Assembly (NCBI GenBank): GCA_946482545.1
Contig: CAMLRX010000166.1
Location: 1-9,580, forward strand
Reading direction: 5' to 3'
DNA: 9,580 bases
DNA from: an uncultured Flavihumibacter sp.
GTDB taxonomy: Bacteria > Bacteroidota > Bacteroidia > Chitinophagales > Chitinophagaceae
Shown: positions 1 through 5,093 of the stretch, piece after piece
How the letters are laid out: every line of letters begins with the position of its first letter
How positions within the stretch are numbered: the stretch's first letter is position 1
Notes under the pieces: model-generated
Told to the model about the DNA's origin: nothing
Seen by the model: only the letters and a program-made list of their open reading frames with translations
Database searches by the model: none
Made by a program: the position numbers and the translations under genes

Positions 1-413
1 AGTTTATCGCCGGCCTGAAGTCCTGCTTTATCAGATGGCCCGCCTTTCAATACATTCACCACATTCACGGTATCACTGAATACCTGGAACTCCACGCCAA
101 TGCCATCAAAGTTCCCCATCAGGTCGGCGTTCGTGTTCTTTAAGTCGGAAGCGGGGATAAAAACGGAATGGGGATCGAGGTGCATGAGCATTTCCCGGAT
201 GGCATCATCGCCCAGGGTATCGGTATTGATAGGATCCACATATTTTAACCGGACCAGGTCGAGCACCTCCTGTAGTGGCGATTTTTTTTCCATTCTGAAA
301 AAACTTCCTGCCGTATTCGTATTCTCCCGCAACCTGTATCCCAGGTACATGCCTGCCACCATCACCAATGCAAACAAAGCGGGCAACCATACCTGTAGTT
401 TTCTATTGTTCAT
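1..413 (-). CDS. S41 family carboxyl-terminal processing protease, N-terminal part (runs off left edge)
   Basis: The minus-strand frame opens with ATG at 413-411 and stays open for 137 codons to the window edge, so only the N-terminal part is present. Residues 8-24 form a hydrophobic segment after a short basic stretch (MNNRK), consistent with a signal anchor placing the protein on the periplasmic side of the inner membrane. Residues 46-87 match the N-terminal helical region of C-terminal processing (Ctp/Prc) proteases, including LDPHSVFIP at 79-87. A PDZ domain begins at about 102 (FDGIGVEFQV) and continues through GGPSDKAGLQAGDK at the edge. The PDZ domain of this family recognises substrate C-termini. 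The catalytic Ser/Lys domain would lie beyond the window and is not seen. The gene is divergent from the sugar kinase at 479, with 65 bases between the starts. Family assignment is secure; the physiological substrate is unknown. Confidence 0.88.
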   Translation of the reverse strand, partial: MNNRKLQVWLPALFALVMVAGMYLGYRLRENTNTAGSFFRMEKKSPLQEVLDLVRLKYVDPINTDTLGDDAIREMLMHLDPHSVFIPASDLKNTNADLMGNFDGIGVEFQVFSDTVNVVNVLKGGPSDKAGLQAGDK

Positions 414-438
414 TTTCTGCGCTTTCGGTAACTTGACT

Positions 439-446
439 TAATATTG
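439..446 (+). promoter_or_regulatory. Possible -7 box for the kinase gene in the divergent intergenic region
   Basis: TAATATTG matches the Bacteroidota -7 consensus TAnnTTTG at all but one fixed position and lies 32 bases before the kinase ATG. A poor upstream match (TTTC near 414-417) is the only candidate -33 element. The 65-base gap must also hold the promoter of the minus-strand protease, for which I find no clear box. This is a weak call. Confidence 0.28.
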
Positions 447-478
447 GTGCGAATTTCACTATTTAATTTTATATAATC

Positions 479-1321
479 ATGCCACCTGTAAAATTGATCG
501 CCGATAGCGGGGCTACGAAAACAGAATGGTGTTTGCTGAAGAATGGCAGGAAAAAGACCGTGCTTACCGGCGGCATAAGTCCATACCTGATGGATGTGGA
601 AACGATATCCGCGCTTTTGATGAAGGAACTGTGGCCTTCGGTGAAGCAGGCGGAAGTGGAAGAAGTATATTATTACGGAACCGGTTGCGGTAATCCTGAA
701 AATGCCAAAAAGGTGCAAAAGGCGCTGAAAAGTATTTTCAAAGGAGCGAAAACAACTGTAGATACAGATATGATGGCCGCCGCCCGTGCTTTGTGCGGCA
801 ATGAAAAAGGCATCGCCTGCATATTGGGAACGGGTTCCAATTCCTGTTACTTCAACGGGAAAAAGATCGTGAAGAATAACCCGGCCCTGGGCTTTATACT
901 GGGAGATGAGGGGAGTGGTGCTTACTTGGGTAAAAAGGTTATTCAATATTATTTATATAAAACATTCGACGCGCAGTTGCACGAAGCATTTGAACTGCGT
1001 TTCAACACCACGCACCACGAAATCCTCGACCGGGTGTACAAACAGCCTTTGCCCAACAAATACCTTGCTTCATTCACGGCTTTTCTCGCCGAGAACCGCG
1101 GGCATTACATGATTGAAAATATTATTGAAGATGGGCTGGGCGATTTTATTTTCCAGCATTTGTACAAATACAGGGAGTCCTGGTTGTATCCCATTCACTT
1201 TGTTGGTGGCGTGGCGTATGGTTTTAAAGATGTTTTGAAGGAACTTTGCGATAGTTACGAGCTGGAGCTGGGCCGGGTACTGCAAAAACCCATGGATGGC
1301 CTGGTTAAATTCCACCAGTAA
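479..1321 (+). CDS. BadF/BadG/BcrA/BcrD-type ATPase family, N-acetylglucosamine-kinase-like
   Basis: This 280-residue protein has the ASKHA (actin/sugar kinase/Hsp70) fold signature of the BadF/N-acetylglucosamine kinase family. The phosphate-1 loop is DSGATKT at 9-15, the phosphate-2 motif is ILGTGSNS at 115-122, the following loop is GDEGSGAYLG at 142-151, and the adenosine-side motif is FVGGVAYGFKDVL at 241-253. Family members phosphorylate amino sugars such as N-acetylglucosamine in the cytoplasm, and Bacteroidota carry many uncharacterised paralogues, so the true substrate is not settled. A role in recycling cell-wall amino sugars is plausible but is inference only. The ATG at 479 is the first start, and the DSGATKT loop lies only eight residues in, as usual for the family. 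The next gene starts 9 bases after the stop, suggesting a two-gene operon. Confidence 0.85.
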   Translation: MPPVKLIADSGATKTEWCLLKNGRKKTVLTGGISPYLMDVETISALLMKELWPSVKQAEVEEVYYYGTGCGNPENAKKVQKALKSIFKGAKTTVDTDMMAAARALCGNEKGIACILGTGSNSCYFNGKKIVKNNPALGFILGDEGSGAYLGKKVIQYYLYKTFDAQLHEAFELRFNTTHHEILDRVYKQPLPNKYLASFTAFLAENRGHYMIENIIEDGLGDFIFQHLYKYRESWLYPIHFVGGVAYGFKDVLKELCDSYELELGRVLQKPMDGLVKFHQ

Positions 1322-1330
1322 CCTGGAACT

Positions 1331-1894
1331 ATGCACGATATTGAACCTTTTTACAACTGGAGGCATTTGTACACCAGTGAAGATGATCCCAGGTCCCCAT
1401 TCTATGGCCGGGAATACAGTGAGTTTGTGTTTACCCAAACCGTTTACAATTATTATATCCATCCGCAATGGGATGAGTTTGGCGCGTACAATCTTTATAT
1501 GAAGCTCTTGTTCGTGGATTACGAATCAGGCTTCGCGGTGATCGAACTGATCGGGGAATGGAACGATGCCGTAGAGAACGATGTAATGACGCTGAAGCGG
1601 GAAGTGACGGACAAACTGGAAACTGAAGGCATCTTTAAATTCATTCTGATTGCTGAGAATGTGCTCAACTTCCACAGCAGCGACAGTGAGTATTATGAAG
1701 AATGGTACGAAGAAGTTTCAGAAGAAGAAGGCTGGGTGGTGATCCTGAATATGCCCGAACAAACACAATACGATTTTAAAAGGGCCCGCCTCACACGGTA
1801 TGTTGAATTGATGGAACAGCCCAACTGGCGTACGTTCCAGCCCAATTATCTTTTCTCGATCATCGATCAGCAAATCGGCAACAGGCTTACGTAA
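1331..1894 (+). CDS. Conserved-looking hypothetical acidic protein, 187 aa
   Basis: I do not recognise this family. The frame starts 9 bases after the kinase stop and ends just before a terminator, so it is probably the last gene of a two-gene operon. No signal peptide or membrane segment is visible, so it should be cytoplasmic. The middle (about 57-115) alternates hydrophobic strands (LLFVDYESGFAVIELIG, FKFILIAENVLNFH) with a charged helix-like stretch (EWNDAVENDVMTLKREVTDK), suggesting a small alpha/beta domain. Residues 121-135 are strikingly acidic and aromatic (YYEEWYEEVSEEEGW). The N-terminal 50 residues are rich in Tyr, Phe and Trp. The coding look (codon use like its neighbours, tight spacing, terminator after the stop) supports a real gene. 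No catalytic motif stands out. Confidence 0.75.
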   Translation: MHDIEPFYNWRHLYTSEDDPRSPFYGREYSEFVFTQTVYNYYIHPQWDEFGAYNLYMKLLFVDYESGFAVIELIGEWNDAVENDVMTLKREVTDKLETEGIFKFILIAENVLNFHSSDSEYYEEWYEEVSEEEGWVVILNMPEQTQYDFKRARLTRYVELMEQPNWRTFQPNYLFSIIDQQIGNRLT

Positions 1895-1898
1895 ACAG

Positions 1899-1931
1899 AA
1901 AAACAAACAACCGTTTGTTTTTGTCTTTTTT
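1899..1931 (+). terminator. Intrinsic terminator of the kinase/hypothetical operon
   Basis: A perfect 10-bp inverted repeat (AAAAACAAAC at 1899-1908, GTTTGTTTTT at 1913-1922) encloses the loop AACC and is followed by GTC and six T residues. It begins five bases after the upstream stop codon. The stem is AT-rich, so it is weaker than a classic terminator. It might also act in the reverse direction because the left arm has an A-run. Confidence 0.62.
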
Positions 1932-1951
1932 CTGAAATTTCCAAAAAATAT

Positions 1952-1981
1952 TTTGCGCCTTCGTATTAGTTCATAACTTTG
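1952..1981 (+). promoter_or_regulatory. Bacteroidota-type promoter of the pheA operon
   Basis: TTTG at 1952-1955 and TAACTTTG at 1974-1981 are separated by 18 bases, an exact match to the Bacteroidota -33/-7 consensus (TTTG, spacer of about 17-23, TAnnTTTG). Transcription would begin roughly at 1986-1989, about 20 bases before the leader peptide ATG and about 170 bases before pheA. This leaves a long transcribed leader that contains the attenuator. Confidence 0.85.
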
Positions 1982-2006
1982 GTGGTATAATAAAGCAACG
2001 ATCAGA

Positions 2007-2090
2007 ATGAACCTGAGCAAAGCGTTTACCGGATTTTATTTTTACTTCTACTTTTTTACAAGTGGACCGGGACCGCTTTATGTAAGGTGA
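2007..2090 (+). CDS. Phe/Tyr-rich leader peptide of the pheA operon attenuator (pheL-like), 27 aa
   Basis: This short frame runs from ATG 2007 to TGA 2088-2090. It starts about 20 bases after the predicted transcription start and lies wholly within the untranslated leader of pheA. Ten of its 27 residues are aromatic: Phe at 7, 10, 12, 14, 16 and 17, and Tyr at 11, 13, 15 and 25. Residues 10-17 are FYFYFYFF, and there is no Trp. Such a run placed before a terminator hairpin is the hallmark of attenuation leader peptides, as in enterobacterial pheL and the trp and his leaders. The peptide itself probably has no function after synthesis. The sensor is the ribosome, which pauses at 2034-2057 when charged tRNA-Phe or tRNA-Tyr is scarce. 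No clear Shine-Dalgarno sequence precedes the ATG, as is common in this phylum. The alternation of Phe and Tyr codons fits control of an operon that makes both. Confidence 0.9.
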   Translation: MNLSKAFTGFYFYFYFFTSGPGPLYVR

Positions 2091-2126
2091 ATCGAATAAA
2101 AATACCAAACGTAAAAAGTCCCGGCC
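2019..2126 (+). promoter_or_regulatory. Attenuator switch: competing 1:2 and antiterminator (2:3) pairings
   Basis: Three leader segments can pair in alternative ways. Segment 1 (2019-2032) pairs with segment 2 (2067-2079): AAAGCG with CGCTTT, then, past an imperfect internal part, CCGG with CCGG. Segment 2 can instead pair with segment 3: CCGGGAC at 2067-2073 is the exact complement of GTCCCGG at 2118-2124. That pairing is extendable through TTT (2077-2079) with AAA (2115-2117) and 2080-2083 with 2109-2112. Segment 3 is also the left arm of the terminator. A ribosome stalled on the Phe/Tyr run (2034-2057) would cover segment 1 and leave segment 2 free to form the antiterminator. Untranslated or fully translated RNA would favour 1:2 plus the terminator. 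The segments are seen in the sequence; their function is inferred from the trp/phe attenuator model. Confidence 0.78.
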
Positions 2127-2148
2127 AACCGCCGGGACTTTTTGTTTT
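2113..2148 (+). terminator. Attenuator terminator hairpin upstream of pheA
   Basis: A perfect 13-bp stem (AAAAAGTCCCGGC at 2113-2125 with GCCGGGACTTTTT at 2131-2143) with a 5-base loop is followed by GTTTT. It ends nine bases before the pheA ATG and lies after, not before, the operon promoter, so it is a conditional terminator rather than the end of the upstream operon. Its left arm (2118-2124) is complementary to 2067-2073 in the leader peptide frame. Confidence 0.92.
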
Positions 2149-2157
2149 AATACCATT

Positions 2158-2997
2158 ATGCAGAACAGAGTATCCATACAAGGTTATGAAGGAAGTTTCC
2201 ACCAGGAAGCCGCTGAAAAATTCTACGGAAAACAAGTGGAAGTGATTCCCTGCGCCACTTTCAGGGAAGTGGTGCGCGTAGCCTCTTCTAAAAAAGAATC
2301 TGAAGGCGCGGTGATGGCCATCGAAAATTCCATTGCCGGAAGTATCCTTCCGAACTATAACCTGCTGCAGAAAAGCAGTCTGCGCATTGTAGGAGAAGTG
2401 TACCTTCATATCCGCCAACACCTGATGGCCAATCCGGGAGTAACGTTGGAGGATATACGAGAAGTGCATTCGCATCCCATGGCGCTCCTCCAGTGTACCG
2501 ATTACCTCGATAAACAAAGCTGGAAACTGGTGGAAACGGAAGATACCGCGCTCAGCGCAAAACACATCCACCAGCACCGCATGAAACACGCGGCGGCCAT
2601 CGCCAGTAAACTCGCCGCGGAACTTTTTAACATGGAGATCATCACGCCCAATATTCATTCCATTAAAAACAATTACACCCGTTTTCTGATTCTGAAAAGA
2701 GAGAACGAAGCGGTTACCGACGAGGCTTCCAACAAGTCGTCGTTGTATTTTCATACCGATCATTCGCAGGGAAGTCTGGCGAAAGTGCTTACTAAAATCG
2801 CTGACCACGGCATCAACCTCAGTAAACTTCAATCTTTCCCGATCGCCGGTTCCGAATGGAAATATTCCTTTCATGCCGATATGGAATTCGATTCTATGGA
2901 CCAGTTCCATAAAACGATTGAAGCCATTAAGCCCATCACCAACGATCTTAAAGTGTACGGTGTTTATAAAAAAGGACAGAACCCGGCCACTTCATAA
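2158..2997 (+). CDS. pheA: Prephenate dehydratase, monofunctional, with C-terminal ACT domain
   Basis: The enzyme converts prephenate to phenylpyruvate, committing it to phenylalanine. The 279-residue length is normal for monofunctional prephenate dehydratases, and there is no chorismate mutase domain. The catalytic part shows ENSIAGS at 56-62, HSHPMALLQC at 104-113 and the essential-threonine motif NYTRFL at 172-177. An ACT domain occupies about 195-275 and would bind Phe for feedback inhibition. Its first ligand motif, GSLAKVL (205-211), resembles the usual GALxxxL. The second motif reads QSFP (225-228) rather than the ESRP of enterobacterial and Bacillus enzymes. The gene is first in an operon behind the Phe/Tyr attenuator. 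The ATG at 2158 has no Shine-Dalgarno sequence and lies just past the terminator U-tract. The aminotransferase gene follows after 24 bases. Confidence 0.96.
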   Translation: MQNRVSIQGYEGSFHQEAAEKFYGKQVEVIPCATFREVVRVASSKKESEGAVMAIENSIAGSILPNYNLLQKSSLRIVGEVYLHIRQHLMANPGVTLEDIREVHSHPMALLQCTDYLDKQSWKLVETEDTALSAKHIHQHRMKHAAAIASKLAAELFNMEIITPNIHSIKNNYTRFLILKRENEAVTDEASNKSSLYFHTDHSQGSLAKVLTKIADHGINLSKLQSFPIAGSEWKYSFHADMEFDSMDQFHKTIEAIKPITNDLKVYGVYKKGQNPATS

Positions 2998-3021
2998 TAT
3001 TCAAGGCAAGCAAAACAAAAC

Positions 3022-4182
3022 ATGCAAACAGCGAACAGACTCAATGGCATCGGCGAATACTATTTCTCCGCCAAACTCAGGGAGATCGAGGAACTGAACA
3101 AGGCCGGCAAAGCCGTGATCAACCTCGGAATCGGTAGTCCCGATCTGCCCCCGCATCCCGAAGTGATCCGGGTACTCCAGGAAGCATCGGCACAACCGGA
3201 AAACCATGCTTACCAGGGGTATAAAGGCATCCCCCAACTACGGAATGCCATGGCCGACTGGTACCAACGCGCTTACGGGGTGGAACTGAATCCCGATACG
3301 GAAGTACTGCCGCTGATAGGATCGAAGGAAGGCATCATGCACATTTGCATGACCTACCTCAACGAAGGAGATATGGCGCTGATCCCGGATCCCGGTTATC
3401 CTACTTATGCCAGCGCTGTAAAACTGGCCGGAGGTGTTCCGCTGACTTACGAACTGAACGCTGAAAGCAACTGGCAGCCTGATTTTGAAGCCATCGAACA
3501 ACAGCTTACACCGAAGGTGAAACTGATGTGGGTGAATTACCCGCACATGCCCACCGGGCAATTACCAGAGCCTGCATTTTTTGAAAAGCTGATTGCTTTC
3601 GGGAAGAAGAACAATATCCTGATCTGCCACGACAATCCATATTCTTTCATCCTGAACGACCATCCGGTAAGTCTTTTATCATTGCCTGGGGCAAAAGATA
3701 CCGTGCTGGAACTGAACTCGCTCAGTAAAAGTCACAATATGGCCGGCTGGCGCGTGGGTATCCTCGCCGGGAACGCGCAGCGCATCCAGGAAGTGCTTAC
3801 GTTCAAAAGTAATATGGACAGTGGGATGTTTAAACCGCTGCAACTGGCCGCAGCAAAAGCTTTGAGCCTTGGTGAAGACTGGCACAAAGACCTGAACCGG
3901 CAATACAAAGAACGCCAGGTGAAAGTATTCGAGCTGATGGATGAACTGGGTTGTACCTACGATCCCCAACAGGCGGGTATGTTTGTTTGGGCATCTATCC
4001 CGGATGAATACGAAAGCGGCTTTGAATTGAGCGATAAAATTTTGCAGGAAGCATCGGTATTTATTACCCCTGGCGGCATTTTTGGAAAGGGTGGAAATCG
4101 CTACATCCGCATCAGTTTGTGCAGTCCGGTGGAAAGGTTTGAACAGGCGCTGCGCCGCATCAAAGCAACAGAAAAGGTATGA
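3022..4182 (+). CDS. Class I/II PLP-dependent aminotransferase, probably aromatic (phenylpyruvate / 4-hydroxyphenylpyruvate)
   Basis: This 386-residue fold-type I aminotransferase carries the PLP lysine K236 in SLSKSHNMAGWR (233-244), the cofactor-ring Asp region HDNPYSF (203-209, D204 and Y207), DPGYPTY (123-129), and the carboxylate-binding Arg R363 in YIRIS. It most resembles the LL-diaminopimelate/MalY-like group in which Bacteroidota aromatic aminotransferases are commonly annotated. Its place between pheA and tyrA, with a 4-base ATGA overlap onto tyrA, argues that it performs the last step of Phe and Tyr synthesis using glutamate as donor. Substrate range cannot be read from sequence, and aspartate, methionine or diaminopimelate activity remains possible. 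One oddity is that the usual N-P-T-G motif reads YPHMPTG (173-179), with Met176 where most family members have the Asn that contacts the PLP ring hydroxyl. Confidence 0.88.
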   Translation: MQTANRLNGIGEYYFSAKLREIEELNKAGKAVINLGIGSPDLPPHPEVIRVLQEASAQPENHAYQGYKGIPQLRNAMADWYQRAYGVELNPDTEVLPLIGSKEGIMHICMTYLNEGDMALIPDPGYPTYASAVKLAGGVPLTYELNAESNWQPDFEAIEQQLTPKVKLMWVNYPHMPTGQLPEPAFFEKLIAFGKKNNILICHDNPYSFILNDHPVSLLSLPGAKDTVLELNSLSKSHNMAGWRVGILAGNAQRIQEVLTFKSNMDSGMFKPLQLAAAKALSLGEDWHKDLNRQYKERQVKVFELMDELGCTYDPQQAGMFVWASIPDEYESGFELSDKILQEASVFITPGGIFGKGGNRYIRISLCSPVERFEQALRRIKATEKV

Positions 4183-5027
4183 ACGCTACAATAATTGGCA
4201 TTGGATTGATAGGCGGTTCCATGGCGCTGGCGCTGAAGGAGAAAGGATTGTGCGCGAAAGTGATTGGGGTAGACAACAACCCCTGGCACCAGGAAAAGGC
4301 CCTGGAACTTGGACTGGTAGATGAAGTGCTGCCATTGGAAAAAGCCGTTCCGCAAAGCGATCTCGTTATCCTTGCGGTTCCGGTAAACGCAGCCGTAGGC
4401 CTTCTTCCTCAGATACTTGACCTGGTAACCGGTCAGGTGGTGATGGATGTCGGTTCCACGAAACATTCCCTCATACAGGCGGTTGCCGCACACGATAAGC
4501 GGGGTCGTTATGTGGCCACACATCCCATGTGGGGAACAGAATACAGTGGGCCAGAAGCCGCGGTGAGCGGAGCATTCAGTAAAAAGGCCACCGTCATCTG
4601 CAACAAAAGCGAAACGGATGCGGACGCCGTTGAAATGGTGGAGCAACTGTATGGCGCACTGGGCATGCACCTGGTGTATATGGAAGCCAATGCGCACGAT
4701 ACACACGTAGCTTACGTGAGCCATATTTCACATATCACTTCCTTCGCCCTTGCCAATACGGTACTGGAGAAGGAAAGGGAAGAAGACGCCATCTTCGAGC
4801 TCGCCAGTGGTGGTTTTGAAAGTACCGTGCGGCTTGCAAAAAGCAACCCCGATATGTGGGTGCCCATTTTTCAGCAGAACCGGGATAACGTACTGGATGT
4901 GCTGAACGAACACATCTCACAACTCAGGAAATTCAAGGCATGTCTTGAAAAAGAGAACTGGGATTATCTGAAAGAACTGATAGAAGGAGCAAACGGCATC
5001 AGGAAGATCGTGGACAGGAAATTTTGA
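4179..5027 (+). CDS. tyrA: Prephenate dehydrogenase, NAD-dependent type
   Basis: The enzyme oxidatively decarboxylates prephenate to 4-hydroxyphenylpyruvate in tyrosine synthesis. The N-terminal Rossmann domain has GIGLIGGS at 7-14 and an acidic residue D32 (VIGVDNN) at the end of the second strand, which favours NAD over NADP. The substrate site shows VGSTKHS (91-97), THPMWGTEYSG (114-124, with catalytic-type H115), and SHISH (181-185), which matches the family SHLPH motif. The C-terminal helical dimerisation domain ends in about 50 charged residues. At 282 residues it is a stand-alone dehydrogenase, with no chorismate mutase and no obvious ACT domain, so tyrosine feedback on this enzyme may be weak. 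Its ATG overlaps the aminotransferase stop (ATGA at 4179-4182), indicating translational coupling. Confidence 0.95.
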   Translation: MNATIIGIGLIGGSMALALKEKGLCAKVIGVDNNPWHQEKALELGLVDEVLPLEKAVPQSDLVILAVPVNAAVGLLPQILDLVTGQVVMDVGSTKHSLIQAVAAHDKRGRYVATHPMWGTEYSGPEAAVSGAFSKKATVICNKSETDADAVEMVEQLYGALGMHLVYMEANAHDTHVAYVSHISHITSFALANTVLEKEREEDAIFELASGGFESTVRLAKSNPDMWVPIFQQNRDNVLDVLNEHISQLRKFKACLEKENWDYLKELIEGANGIRKIVDRKF

Positions 5028-5070
5028 GGTGTATCCAAAATTCAAAATTCCCTATCCCCCTTAAAAAAGG

Positions 5071-5078
5071 TACCTTTG
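5071..5078 (+). promoter_or_regulatory. -7 promoter box (TACCTTTG) for the helicase and following aro genes
   Basis: TACCTTTG is a perfect TAnnTTTG match ending 15 bases before the helicase ATG. No convincing TTTG or TTG lies 17-23 bases upstream. The predicted transcript start (about 5083-5085) would give a 5' untranslated region of only about ten bases. The 66-base gap after tyrA shows no convincing terminator, so read-through from the pheA operon is also possible. Confidence 0.6.
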
Positions 5079-5093
5079 CGCAAATTTTAATAT

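Noticed and set aside
100..441. Plus-strand open frame over the left edge
   Set aside because: The minus strand carries the S41 protease N-terminus with a membrane anchor and PDZ start in the same interval. The plus-strand translation has no recognisable features.
2113..2148. Hairpin read as the ordinary terminator of the upstream kinase/hypothetical operon
   Set aside because: It lies downstream of a consensus promoter and a leader frame, and the upstream operon already has its own hairpin at 1899-1931.
1988..2157. T-box or metabolite riboswitch instead of a leader-peptide attenuator
   Set aside because: No T-box sequence or specifier-loop arrangement is visible, and the region is dominated by a translated Phe/Tyr codon run, which explains the terminator more simply.
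2056..2910. Long open frame on the minus strand opposite pheA and its leader
   Set aside because: It lies antisense to a gene with clear prephenate dehydratase motifs, and its translation shows no recognisable domain. Similar antisense frames occur opposite the aminotransferase/tyrA boundary, the helicase, DAHPS-CM and aroB, and are by-products of codon composition.
5028..5070. Possible terminator after tyrA (CCTT...AAGG near 5064-5070)
   Set aside because: The potential stem is only about four base pairs and is not followed by a T-run, so read-through cannot be excluded.
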